Shown in pieces: positions 9,896 to 19,876 of a DNA stretch of 64,000 nucleotides. This DNA comes from Candidatus Saccharibacteria bacterium CG2_30_41_52 (GTDB taxonomy: Bacteria > Patescibacteriota > Saccharimonadia > Saccharimonadales > Saccharimonadaceae). Every line of letters starts with the position of its first letter. Position 1 is the stretch's first letter. Both the position numbers and the translations under genes were made by a program. Under the pieces are notes generated by a model that was not told the origin of the DNA, searched no databases, and saw nothing but the letters and a program-made list of their open reading frames with translations. The stretch lies in the NCBI GenBank assembly GCA_001873625.1, contig MNZN01000003.1:1-64000 (forward strand), in the 5' to 3' direction.

Positions 9896-10202
9896 TTACC
9901 ACATCAGTTGTCTTAGGTGTGAGGACCCGAGGTGACGGAGGTAGTTTAACAAGTCAGATCATTACAGTGCATGTCTATATGACACGTATCTGTTGTTTAA
10001 TAATTGATATATAGAAGGTTTCTGAGTACAATTTCCAATCTTTCACTAGATTGGCGGAGGCATCGTTATAAGAACTCTTAATCGAGTGTCGCTATAACAG
10101 CCCTGATAAGTTAAAGTGAACGGTCAAAGTTTATAAATTAAATAATTTACATCTTCCTTTTGAACTGGGTATTTATACCTAGGGCAAAAAAGATAAGAGA
10201 CT

Positions 10203-10382
10203 ATGACTAAAATAAAAAGTAAGGGTGGCCCTGTTGGTAACTTTCTCATTGATTTTTTCAAGAAGAACAAGCCAACGCGCAACAAGAAACAATCGAAGTC
10301 TAAATCATACAAATCCAATACGGATCAGTGTGATAAACTTCGCAAATGCTGCTATATAAATCGTATGAAGCGTATAGCGTAA
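10203..10382 (+). CDS. Small basic hypothetical protein (59 aa, below ORF-track cutoff)
   Basis: MTKIKSKGGPVGNFLIDFFKKNKPTRNKKQSKSKSYKSNTDQCDKLRKCCYINRMKRIA; co-oriented with flanking accessory genes. Confidence 0.45.
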   Translation: MTKIKSKGGPVGNFLIDFFKKNKPTRNKKQSKSKSYKSNTDQCDKLRKCCYINRMKRIA

Positions 10383-10417
10383 TCCCTTGCCCACTTTCAT
10401 TTTTAACGAACAAATTA

Positions 10418-10642
10418 ATGTTCGGAGTGAAATTGGCTAATAAATACAAAAAGTTTATGACTGAAAAAAATTTTGAGCGTATGTTTTTTATCGTTATAAT
10501 AATCATTTATGCAATTATCGGCTATTTTGCTTACCAAAGGGTAATCAAACCTACCGCTAAAGCTGCATTACAATTTTTTAACGCATCAAATGCCACGCAA
10601 CAAATAGAGTCAATTAAACCACAAACGTATAATTCACGTTAA
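10418..10642 (+). CDS. Small single-TM hypothetical protein
   Basis: MFGVKLANKYKKFMTEKNFERMFFIVIIIIYAIIGYFAYQRVIKPTAKAALQFF... Confidence 0.5.
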   Translation: MFGVKLANKYKKFMTEKNFERMFFIVIIIIYAIIGYFAYQRVIKPTAKAALQFFNASNATQQIESIKPQTYNSR

Positions 10643-10693
10643 CTAATTAGTTAATTCATCCTGGTTTACCAGTATGTCATTAACCGAAAATGT

Positions 10694-12070
10694 ATGAAAA
10701 AGCTCAAAAAGCTTCTTAGGGCGTCCAAGAGGGCCCCGAAGAAAGCTAAGGTTACCTATACCAAATGGGTTGCCGCGTTCAAGAAATACTTTCAAGAACG
10801 CAAAAAAGATAACTTTTATAGAAAACAACTAGCGGCTGGTTTACTAGCCCTAGGTGCTTCAAAAAAAGTTCAAGATGCCACGCCTGAAGATAACGTTAAA
10901 GGAGGTCTTTACCTTTTTGAGACTTATCGTGACGGCTACGAAGATAGCGTCAAGCATTCTAGACCAGCAGCCCTTAAGATGGCTCTGTACAAGACTGCTG
11001 TTGCTATCGGCAACGAAGATCAGTATGACAGAGCCTTAAAAGTAGCTTTGACGCGCATCCCAGAACCAAAATCCCCAACTTCCGAACCCGTTAAACCGGT
11101 TTGGAAATGGATAATTTTTGGAATCTGCGTGTTAGCAGCTTTGGGACTTGTTGCATTATTTTCTTCATCGAAAAAAGTGACAATAACAAACGATACCCCT
11201 CCCGAAACTGTTCCCGATAACTCAGTTTGTCAAACCTGGATGATGGAAGCAGCGCCTTTTGAAACTAAAGACAACAAACTTTATGTTGAAGGTCTAAAGG
11301 TTGTTCAAGAAGCGAAACTCGGTAAAAGTTCTGAGAATAATGAAAAAGCCCTCGAGGCTTTACAGATGTATCGAAACAAGAAGATTTATCTTCTTGATAT
11401 CGCTCAGTCTGAATTATCACCAGAAGCTTGGGCTAAAGTTGACCAAAATGCAATCTCGGATACCGATAGTTGCGCTAATGAGGCAACTAACAAATTGTAC
11501 CAAGACGTAATTTTCGAAGTGATGCATTCAGATGTATCAATCGAAAATTTGCCGTCTCCAAGTACATGGTATAACTCGGGATTGTCCAAAGGTAAGATTG
11601 TTGTTGACGGACAAAAAGGTATCACTGGTAACGTGAAGGCTATTGTTGTAAGGCATCGTGACGGAAGAGTCACGGCTTATTTAGCAAGATGTGGTAATCC
11701 GGTCCATAAGGATCAGAAAGGCCACGACAAAGGTGACACCGATGAACATCATCATCACCCAACGCCTCCACCGCCACCACCTAACTCCAAGTCGAGTAAT
11801 CCTAATGATTACCAGCGACCAGGAACGGATAATACCAGAGATTCAGGACGCGGCACCAAGCCAAGAGTGTCCGAAACTCGTCCAGCTGATGCGAATCCAC
11901 CAGTTGTCCCAACTGCTAAGGTCGGAGGTGGAGGTGTCGTTGACACTCCTACTAACCGTCCCGGAAGCGAAACTGGCGTAACGGCCCCAGCGGCCAAACC
12001 AGCCCCAACTACACCACCAGCACCGAAACCAAACGAGGGTGGCACCAATAATGGTGTAGTTACTGATTAA
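10694..12070 (+). CDS. Hypothetical protein: basic N-terminal domain, TM, Cys-containing extracytoplasmic domain, Pro-rich SSNPxDY...NNGxVTD tail
   Basis: TM WIIFGICVLAALGLVALFSSS; C-tail SSNPNDYQRPGTDNTRDSGRGTKPR...GGTNNGVVTD matches 8930..9817. Confidence 0.75.
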   Translation: MKKLKKLLRASKRAPKKAKVTYTKWVAAFKKYFQERKKDNFYRKQLAAGLLALGASKKVQDATPEDNVKGGLYLFETYRDGYEDSVKHSRPAALKMALYKTAVAIGNEDQYDRALKVALTRIPEPKSPTSEPVKPVWKWIIFGICVLAALGLVALFSSSKKVTITNDTPPETVPDNSVCQTWMMEAAPFETKDNKLYVEGLKVVQEAKLGKSSENNEKALEALQMYRNKKIYLLDIAQSELSPEAWAKVDQNAISDTDSCANEATNKLYQDVIFEVMHSDVSIENLPSPSTWYNSGLSKGKIVVDGQKGITGNVKAIVVRHRDGRVTAYLARCGNPVHKDQKGHDKGDTDEHHHHPTPPPPPPNSKSSNPNDYQRPGTDNTRDSGRGTKPRVSETRPADANPPVVPTAKVGGGGVVDTPTNRPGSETGVTAPAAKPAPTTPPAPKPNEGGTNNGVVTD

Positions 12071-12099
12071 GTATTAAGGATAGTTAATCATTAATATGG

Positions 12100-12135
12100 A
12101 TAGTGTGCGCAGCCCGATTTGGACTGCGCACACGT
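12100..12135 (+). terminator. Strong hairpin (possible terminator or processing site)
   Basis: agtgtgcgcag...ctgcgcacac inverted repeat; no clear T-tract. Confidence 0.45.
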
Positions 12136-12398
12136 CCGAAAGGTAAATTATTAAACTGACTATATATGTCCCTGGAATTTATTCCTGCTTGATTTGTTGT
12201 AAAACGAATCGCAGTAGAGTAAATTCCTGAGCCTCAGGCTCGACATGCACTTGTTGTAATGATCTGATTTCGCCAATGGCGCCCTATCGAATGATGGGGG
12301 TTAATAGTTAACAACTAGCACCAAGCCAATTCATTTGTTTTTTAGTACCCTATTTATTAATTTGACCTGCAATAAGCACGGTCAAGAAAAGGAGAATT

Positions 12399-13598
12399 AT
12401 GAAAAAATTAACCGCGATACTTTCGATGGTCGCAGCTGCAATCATCATCCCCGCAGCTTTGTTTGCTTGGGGCCCAAGTCGCCCAACTTACACGATCGCA
12501 AACCCTGCTGATCATGTAACTTTCAACTCAATAATCGATAACCCATCTCACGGTGATGAACGAAATTTCGTTCAAGTACGTGAAGCAACCGCAAGTAATA
12601 CTGCATATGCCGATTCAATCAGCCTTATATCTGGTCATGAATACGTCGTGTATGTTTACTACCACAACAATGCTGCAACTAACCTAAACGCCAGTGGCGT
12701 CGGTGTTGCACATGGTGCATACGTCCAAGCTCAAATCCCAGCTGTTGTCGTTAAAGGCAGCACTGATGTCAAAGCCGTTGGTTACGTAGGTGCCATTAAC
12801 GCAAACCCAGGCGTAGTTTGGGATGATATTAGCTTCAGTAACACTACTGGTGGCGATATTGCCCTACGTTTCGTACCTGGTTCTGCAACAATCCACAACT
12901 TTGGTGCAACTAATGGTCAAGCTTTGTCAGACAACATCATTACTACCGGTGCAAACCTTGGTTTTGATAGTTTGAACGGTGACCTACCTGGTTGCGAACA
13001 CTTTGCCGGTTATGTAACCTTCCGCGTGAAGGCCGACCAACCAAACTTTACAATTTCTAAAGAAGTTCGTATTGCTGGTTCAACAACCTGGTCAAAGAGT
13101 GTCGTTGCTAAAGCTGGTGACAATCTTGAATACCGTATTCAATACATCAACAGTGGTACAACTGACCAAAACAACGTTGTCATCAAAGACGTTTTACCTG
13201 CAAACATTAGTTACACTGCTGGTTCAACAACCATCAAAAATGCAAGCAATCCAACTGGAAAAACAATTAGCGATAACCTTACCCTTGGTGGTATCAACAT
13301 TGGTAATTACACAGCCGGATCAAACGCATTCGTCAAGTTTAATGCTAAAGTTGCCGGTGTTAATGCCCTAATCTGTGGCACAAACACTTTGACAAACACA
13401 GCCGAAGCACAAACTAACAATGGTTCTAAATCCGATTCAGCAATCGTAACTGTTACAAAACAGTGTCAAAACGTTCCTGAACTTCCTCACACTGGTGCTA
13501 GTGAAAACATTTTGGCCTTTTTGGGTCTTGGTGCAATGACAACTGCTGCAGGTTATTACCTAGCAAGCCGTCGTGTAACTTCCCTAAACCGCCGATAA
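12399..13598 (+). CDS. Cell-surface protein, DUF11-like isopeptide domain, LPxTG-type C-terminal sorting signal
   Basis: Signal peptide; VKAGDNLEYRIQYINSGTTDQNNVVIKDVLPANISYTAGS (DUF11-like); C-term ELPHTGASENILAFLGLGAMTTAAGYYLASRR. Confidence 0.85.
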   Translation: MKKLTAILSMVAAAIIIPAALFAWGPSRPTYTIANPADHVTFNSIIDNPSHGDERNFVQVREATASNTAYADSISLISGHEYVVYVYYHNNAATNLNASGVGVAHGAYVQAQIPAVVVKGSTDVKAVGYVGAINANPGVVWDDISFSNTTGGDIALRFVPGSATIHNFGATNGQALSDNIITTGANLGFDSLNGDLPGCEHFAGYVTFRVKADQPNFTISKEVRIAGSTTWSKSVVAKAGDNLEYRIQYINSGTTDQNNVVIKDVLPANISYTAGSTTIKNASNPTGKTISDNLTLGGINIGNYTAGSNAFVKFNAKVAGVNALICGTNTLTNTAEAQTNNGSKSDSAIVTVTKQCQNVPELPHTGASENILAFLGLGAMTTAAGYYLASRRVTSLNRR

Positions 13599-13645
13599 TT
13601 CGAGTCTGACCGCTCAAAACCTCTGAAGCGATTCAGGCCCATAAC

Positions 13646-13680
13646 CACCCCCGCTGTAAAGCTGGGGTGGTTTTTGTTAT
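13646..13680 (+). terminator. Rho-independent terminator
   Basis: ccacccccgctgtaaagctggggtggtttttgtt. Confidence 0.85.
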
Positions 13681-13692
13681 AATTAAAATATC

Positions 13693-13920
13693 ATGGCAAA
13701 GCAAAAGAAAAAACGAAACAAAATCTACCAAGGTCCAGAGGCTGCAATGACTCGTCCGGTTATTACGCGTATTTCTGCTGTTAATCGTTCAAAACTATCT
13801 CAATGGTGGTTTGATCGTAAAACTGTCATTCGACCTATATTAATAACTACAGGAATTGTATTATTCATTATCTTAATGATTTACGAAATTATCAAAATCA
13901 GCACTAGCGGATCATTATAG
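13693..13920 (+). CDS. Small basic membrane protein, hypothetical
   Basis: Basic N-term plus TM PILITTGIVLFIILMIYEII. Confidence 0.6.
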   Translation: MAKQKKKRNKIYQGPEAAMTRPVITRISAVNRSKLSQWWFDRKTVIRPILITTGIVLFIILMIYEIIKISTSGSL

Positions 13921-15285
13921 CTATTTAATTGGCAAACTAAATCCGAACGTACTACCCTTGCCTTCAATCGAATCAAAAATGATTTTACCGCCATGCGCAT
14001 CAATAACAGTTTTAGACAGATATAGACCGACTCCTGTGCCGTCCGGCCTTTGTTTACGTGCGTTGCTAGCACGATAGAATTTACTGAATAATTGCTCTTG
14101 TTCGTTTGATGGAACTCCAATTCCAGTATCCTTGACAATGAAAACAACATTATCGCCCATAACCGACAAATTGATATTAATATCTGAATCCTCGTGCGAA
14201 TAATAAAGTGCGTTATCGGCAAAGTTCATAATTACCTGACGAATTTTACTTTCATCAATGTCAATCATTGGGAAGTTTTTTGGTTTTTTGTACACAAATT
14301 TCAAATTACGCGATTTTGCACTAGGATCCAGGCCTTCAATTTCTTGCTCAACTACTTTCGATAAGTCGGTTGGATGTCTATCGATAATAAATTTGCCATT
14401 TTGGATTCTGGAAACATTCAAAAAATCTTCAATTAAATGAACCATGCGTTCACTACTAGCAAATGCCTCATCCAAAAATTGACGCTGTGTTGCTGTTATT
14501 TCGCCAGCATCACCCTCTAAAACCATGCTAATATAGCCCTTAACACTGGTTAAAGGTGTACGCAGTTGATGGCTTGCCATGCCGACAAATTCATCTTTAG
14601 CTTTATCTAATTGCAATAATCTAACATTACTTGACCTCAATTCTTTAGTAGCATTTTCAATTCGCTGCTGTAATGTTGCATTAATATCTCTGACTTCTTG
14701 AATAGATAGTGTATTTTGAATAGCAATAACCAATTCGTCAGCAATTGTACTAAGAACCTTGATATCACGCATTGTATAGTGCGACGATAATCGTCTACCC
14801 AAACACAAATAGCCCATCACGCCAGACTGCAAAAGTGGTAATATCAACTCAACCCTATGACTCACCATTAATCGACGAGCTGGGCTTTCTTTGTCTAGTA
14901 GCGACGCGACAATGACTCCATGTTTTTTATTATTAATGTTCTGCAGCTGTAAAGCATCTTCAATCGGCAAATGACTGTGATGCGTAGTACCAGCTGTAAT
15001 ATAATGACCTTCCGATGTATGCACAAAGAAAAAAGTTTGTTCGCTTTTCATAGTCGTTGCTATTTCAAAAGCGGCACGTTCCATTAAGCTTCGTAAACCA
15101 GTTGTAGTTGTAAGAGTACGATTTAGTCTGGCAAAAAACTCGTCGCTATCATAATTATATTGGTAAAAGACGCTGTTTATTAGACTTTCAAAGAACTTTT
15201 TGACTGGTTGAAAGAACATCAAACTGACTAAAACTCCCAACAAAAAACATCCTATAACCACCACCATAAGCATGAGCTGAATCAT
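13921..15285 (-). CDS. Membrane sensor histidine kinase with GAF-like region
   Basis: HQLRTPLTSVKGYISMVLEG (HisKA), NFADNALYYSHED, VKDTGIGVP, GTGVGLYLSKTVIDAHGGKI. Confidence 0.92.
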   Translation of the reverse strand: MIQLMLMVVVIGCFLLGVLVSLMFFQPVKKFFESLINSVFYQYNYDSDEFFARLNRTLTTTTGLRSLMERAAFEIATTMKSEQTFFFVHTSEGHYITAGTTHHSHLPIEDALQLQNINNKKHGVIVASLLDKESPARRLMVSHRVELILPLLQSGVMGYLCLGRRLSSHYTMRDIKVLSTIADELVIAIQNTLSIQEVRDINATLQQRIENATKELRSSNVRLLQLDKAKDEFVGMASHQLRTPLTSVKGYISMVLEGDAGEITATQRQFLDEAFASSERMVHLIEDFLNVSRIQNGKFIIDRHPTDLSKVVEQEIEGLDPSAKSRNLKFVYKKPKNFPMIDIDESKIRQVIMNFADNALYYSHEDSDININLSVMGDNVVFIVKDTGIGVPSNEQEQLFSKFYRASNARKQRPDGTGVGLYLSKTVIDAHGGKIIFDSIEGKGSTFGFSLPIK

Positions 15286-15360
15286 GTTACTATTCTACCC
15301 CGAATCCATCAATAAAGCATTACCAATACGTTTATTTAACGTGGTACAATAATGAGTATT

Positions 15361-15732
15361 ATGACCAAAATAGCCATTATCGAAGACGACTCTGTTATTA
15401 GCCAAATGTACCGCATGAAATTTGAAGCGGACGGATTCGATGTCCAACTAGCCAATAATGGTAAGCGTGGCGTTGGACTAGTCGAAGCTTTCCTGCCAGA
15501 CATCATATTGCTTGACCTACAGATGCCTGAAATGGATGGCGCCGAGGCACTCGAAATTATTCGCGGACACGAATGGGGAAAAAACATTCCAGTTATTATC
15601 CTAACGAACCTTGGCGAAGAAGAATCTCCAAAGCAAGTTAGATCACTTGGGATTCACAGTTACATCGTCAAAGCTAATTTGACACCACGACAAGTAGTCG
15701 GACGCGTCAAAGAAGCCTTAAACATAGCCTAG
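15361..15732 (+). CDS. Response regulator, single REC domain
   Basis: MTKIAIIEDDSVISQMYRMKFEADGF...PDIILLDLQMPEMDGAEALEIIRG...IILTNLG; divergent from histidine kinase. Confidence 0.92.
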   Translation: MTKIAIIEDDSVISQMYRMKFEADGFDVQLANNGKRGVGLVEAFLPDIILLDLQMPEMDGAEALEIIRGHEWGKNIPVIILTNLGEEESPKQVRSLGIHSYIVKANLTPRQVVGRVKEALNIA

Positions 15733-16559
15733 ATATCTTGTTGACCTTTTATGTTTGCAACTCGGCGAGCTGAGTTAATGACATTATCAAATAATGCAGT
15801 TACTGTTAATGGCCCAACTCCGCCCTTGATTGGTGTAATAGTCAAATCTTGGCGTTCGCGAACATCAGCATTCAAATCACCTACGATTTTGCCGTGTTCG
15901 GCTGCTGTGCCAGCATCAACAACAGTTGCGCCATATTTAATCATATAGTCAGTTATTAAACCAGGGATTCCGGTTGCCGTAACAATTACTTCGGCGTTTT
16001 TTAATTCACCAGCCAAATCAATTGTTTTACTATCATAAACTGATACATCAAAACCAGCACTTAACCAAAGTTTATTTAGTGGCGCACCTACTAAACGACC
16101 ATTACCAACAATCGCAATCTTTTTATCGCGTAATTCAATATTGTATCCAGCCAATAGCCAATCAATTGCCATAGCGGTTGCCGGTATAAACATTGGCTGC
16201 AATCCCAAACCATCAACATCTTTTTCAGGCGCAACCACATTAACTGCTGCTGCGGTTTGCGACTGATCGGCTAAAGGCAACTGAATAATAATTCCATGAA
16301 CATTGTCATCACGATTTAGTGTTTCAATTTGACTAATCAATTCAGAATCAGAAGGATTATAAACATCAACTTCAACAGTTATATCTTGACCATATATTTT
16401 TTTAAGACGAATATATGTATCAATTACTGGGTTATTGCCGGTATATACAATCGCTAACCGTGGAATAACACGCCACGATAAACGAAGCGCGCGTACCTGT
16501 TTTAATTGGCGCTCCTTGATATATCCAGCTAATTCTAAACCGTCCAGAATCTTCATCAC
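15729..16559 (-). CDS. folD: Methylenetetrahydrofolate dehydrogenase/cyclohydrolase
   Basis: GIIIQLPLADQ, KDVDGLG, IVGNGRLVGAPLNKLWLSAGFDVSVYDSKT, GGVGPLTVTALFDN. Confidence 0.9.
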   Translation of the reverse strand: MMKILDGLELAGYIKERQLKQVRALRLSWRVIPRLAIVYTGNNPVIDTYIRLKKIYGQDITVEVDVYNPSDSELISQIETLNRDDNVHGIIIQLPLADQSQTAAAVNVVAPEKDVDGLGLQPMFIPATAMAIDWLLAGYNIELRDKKIAIVGNGRLVGAPLNKLWLSAGFDVSVYDSKTIDLAGELKNAEVIVTATGIPGLITDYMIKYGATVVDAGTAAEHGKIVGDLNADVRERQDLTITPIKGGVGPLTVTALFDNVINSARRVANIKGQQDI

Positions 16560-16662
16560 TATATCTTAACAAATTATCAGCCCAAATGTTAGCATAAGTG
16601 TTGTACAAACACCAGTCACTGCGTTACAATTAACCATAAGTATATATATTTAACTAGGTGGG

Positions 16663-19047
16663 ATGTGGAAAATGGATTTCGACAAATACAGGCGGGTCAC
16701 TAACTATTTAACTGCTGCACAAATTTTTTTGCAGGACAATTTTTTACTAGAAAGACCATTGACTGCTGATGATGTAAAGCCACGACTGCTGGGTCACTGG
16801 GGTTCTGGTCCGGGTGTTAACTTTGCTTATTCTCATTTAAATAAACTGGTTAAAAAATATGGCCAAGAAATGATGTTTGTTCTAGGCCCGGGACATGCCT
16901 TCCCGGCGCTGCAAGCTAATCTTTTTTTGGAGGGCAGTTTAGGTGAATTTTACCCTGCTGCTACCCATACCTATGAAGGCATTGAATACATCTGCAAAAA
17001 CTTTAGCTGGCCATACGGCTTCCCTAGCCATTCTAATCCAGGCACTCCAGGTGTAATTTTGGAAGGTGGCGAATTAGGTTATTCGTTGTCAACTTCATAC
17101 GGCGCAGCCTTAGATAATCCAAACATGATTGTTGCTTGTTTGGTCGGTGATGGCGAAAATGAAACTGGCCCATCATGTGCCGCATGGCACATCAATAAAA
17201 TTATTGATCCTCGGACTAATGGTACCGTGTTACCTATTTTGCACTTGAACGGATATAAAATTTCAGCACCAACAGTCTATGGACGCATGAGCGATGAAGA
17301 ATTGATTGCCTTATTTACAGGCTATGGTTATGAACCGCGAATCGTCAGCGGCGATAACCTAGACGAACAAATGGAATCAACATTGGAATGGGCTCACCAA
17401 TTAATTTGGAGTATCAAACAATCGCCCGAACCAATTGTCGCACCTAGAATGCCAATGATTGTTATGCGCACCATCAAGGGATGGTCTGGCGTCAAAGTCC
17501 TAGACGGCAAAAAAATTGAAGGCAACTGTTTATCTCACCAAGTCGTTTTGTCCGAAGCTAAGACCGATCCAAAACAATTAAAAATGTTGGAAGAATGGTT
17601 GCGATCATACAAAATCGAAGAATTATTTAACCGCGAGACTGGATTCGGCGATTTCGTCAAAAATGTTGTTCCAGAACCTCACCAAAGAATGGGTATGTCA
17701 CCTCACGCACGTGGCGGAGACGCAGTATATAAACCATTGAATTTGCCAGAAGTTGAAAAGTTCGCAAGCGACGTAACAAATCCTGGAGAAACACTTTCCA
17801 GCAGTATGATCCAAACTGGAAAATACTTAGCAGATGTATTCAGATTGAACGCCGAAAACCGCAACTTCCGAATGATGTCTCCTGATGAAACTTATTCAAA
17901 CAAACTAGATGCTATTCTTAGTGCAACATCACGCGGCTGGGTATGGCCACACGAAGACTGGGATATGGACATGTCACCAGATGGACGTGTCATGGAAATG
18001 CTTAGCGAACACAACCTTCAAGGCTTAGCTCAAGGTTATACAATAACTGGACGACATTCAGTATTTGCCAGTTACGAGGCATTTATCCAAGTCGTTTCAA
18101 GTATGGTAGACCAATACGCCAAATTCCTCAAACACGGTGCAGATTTTAAGTGGCGCGGCACATTTCCATCACTAAATTATATTTTGACAAGTTCGGCTTG
18201 GCGACAAGACCATAACGGTTTTAGCCACCAAAACCCTGGGTTTATTGATGACGTTCTGCGTCGTCATGGTAATTTTGTTGACGTTTACTTTCCTGCTGAT
18301 ACCAACAGTACGCTGATTGTTATGGAAAAAATGCTATCATCAACTAAACAAATTAACGTCGTAGCTGCTGGTAAAACAGCCGAGCCACAATGGTTGACCG
18401 TTGAACAGGCTCGAAAACAAGTCGAAACCGGAATTATGGTTTGGGACTTTGCAAGTGATGAAAATCCAGACGTAGTATTAGTTGGTATTGGTGATTATCC
18501 AACCAAGGAAATCATGGCTGCAATTGACCTAGCTAAACGCGAATGGCCAGATGTGCGCATCCGCTGTATTAACGTTAGTTCACTTACCGCACGTGGTTTC
18601 GGTCAAGGCCGCAACCACATCAGCAAAGATCAATTTAACGAGTTCTTTACGACCAATAAACCGGTTATCTGTAACTTCCACGGATACCCCGAAACAATAA
18701 AATCTGCTTTGTTCAATTACAATGTCGACGCTTCAAGGTTTGATGTTCGCGGCTATATCGAAAGTGGCAGTACAACTACTCCATTTGACATGCACGCTCG
18801 CAATAAAACCAGCCGTTATCAAATCATTATGGCAATCTTTGAACGAATGGCAGAAATGGGTCGCATATCGACCGATGAAGCTCACGCAATCGTCAACAAA
18901 TACCAGCAAAAACTTTTTGACAATATTGATTACATCAAAGAATTTGGTATTGACACACCTGAAATTGATAACTGGGCATGGAAAGCTGAAGTTGATAATA
19001 CGCAGCACATATCAACTGATACATCAGGCGACTACGGTAAAATCTAG
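16663..19047 (+). CDS. xfp: Xylulose-5-phosphate/fructose-6-phosphate phosphoketolase
   Basis: YRRVTNYLTAAQIFLQDN, GPGHAFPALQANLFLEGSL, GDGENETGPSCAAWH, GRHSVFASYEAF. Confidence 0.95.
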   Translation: MWKMDFDKYRRVTNYLTAAQIFLQDNFLLERPLTADDVKPRLLGHWGSGPGVNFAYSHLNKLVKKYGQEMMFVLGPGHAFPALQANLFLEGSLGEFYPAATHTYEGIEYICKNFSWPYGFPSHSNPGTPGVILEGGELGYSLSTSYGAALDNPNMIVACLVGDGENETGPSCAAWHINKIIDPRTNGTVLPILHLNGYKISAPTVYGRMSDEELIALFTGYGYEPRIVSGDNLDEQMESTLEWAHQLIWSIKQSPEPIVAPRMPMIVMRTIKGWSGVKVLDGKKIEGNCLSHQVVLSEAKTDPKQLKMLEEWLRSYKIEELFNRETGFGDFVKNVVPEPHQRMGMSPHARGGDAVYKPLNLPEVEKFASDVTNPGETLSSSMIQTGKYLADVFRLNAENRNFRMMSPDETYSNKLDAILSATSRGWVWPHEDWDMDMSPDGRVMEMLSEHNLQGLAQGYTITGRHSVFASYEAFIQVVSSMVDQYAKFLKHGADFKWRGTFPSLNYILTSSAWRQDHNGFSHQNPGFIDDVLRRHGNFVDVYFPADTNSTLIVMEKMLSSTKQINVVAAGKTAEPQWLTVEQARKQVETGIMVWDFASDENPDVVLVGIGDYPTKEIMAAIDLAKREWPDVRIRCINVSSLTARGFGQGRNHISKDQFNEFFTTNKPVICNFHGYPETIKSALFNYNVDASRFDVRGYIESGSTTTPFDMHARNKTSRYQIIMAIFERMAEMGRISTDEAHAIVNKYQQKLFDNIDYIKEFGIDTPEIDNWAWKAEVDNTQHISTDTSGDYGKI

Positions 19048-19105
19048 AAGAGAAAATTTAAAAATACGAGCTCTAATCGGCTCGTATTTTTTATTACCAG
19101 CAAAT

Positions 19106-19873
19106 CTATGCTAATAATTCTTGGATGACAATTTTTAGTTGTTGGTGACGCTTTTGTTCACGTGCCTTGTGCTCAATTGCAAAATCATCACTTAATGCCG
19201 TATGCTGTTCGATTAAATTATCAGCAACATACATACATGCCGCCGATGGAACGTTAAAATGTTTCGAGACCGCAAAGACAGTTGAAGATTCCATTTCTAC
19301 CGCATAATAACCTTGGGCTGACCAATTTCTAACATCATCTTCGGTTTCGCCCAGCATCGCCTGGCAAGTAACCAAAGGTCCACACCAAACATCAACCTGT
19401 TCGCGAGCTAATCGATTTTTTAATGAATCGCTGAGTTGTTCGTCAGCATATTGAATTGGGCTTTCGCGATTATATAACCGGACTGAACTTTCTTCGGCAA
19501 AGCTACTAATAGGAATAACAAAATCACCTGTTTGTATACCTTGTTTTAATCCACCACATGATCCAACTAGAATATTCTTTTTACTACCAAATAGACATGC
19601 AAAATGTAAATACTCACTTATCCAAGCACCACCATAGCCAATCATAAACCAAAGTTTCTTATCACCAATTCGTAGTTCGCGTGCAAATCGTAAAAATGGA
19701 TTAGCCAAATAATTCAGTTCGAATTTTATACCCATTTCCTCCAAAAATTCCTGCAATTCGACAATCATACGTTCTTCATACAAAGTACCATAACAAAGTA
19801 CGCCATCAACGCGATAATCATCGGGCAGGCTCATGTGTTTTTTATATTGTTCAGCAGTAAAACTTTTGTACAC
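19106..19873 (-). CDS. Nucleoside phosphorylase (PNP/UDP family)
   Basis: NILVGSCGGLKQGIQTGDFVIP..., YYAVEMESSTVFAVSKHFNVPSAACMYVADN. Confidence 0.85.
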   Translation of the reverse strand: MYKSFTAEQYKKHMSLPDDYRVDGVLCYGTLYEERMIVELQEFLEEMGIKFELNYLANPFLRFARELRIGDKKLWFMIGYGGAWISEYLHFACLFGSKKNILVGSCGGLKQGIQTGDFVIPISSFAEESSVRLYNRESPIQYADEQLSDSLKNRLAREQVDVWCGPLVTCQAMLGETEDDVRNWSAQGYYAVEMESSTVFAVSKHFNVPSAACMYVADNLIEQHTALSDDFAIEHKAREQKRHQQLKIVIQELLA

Positions 19874-19876
19874 TGA

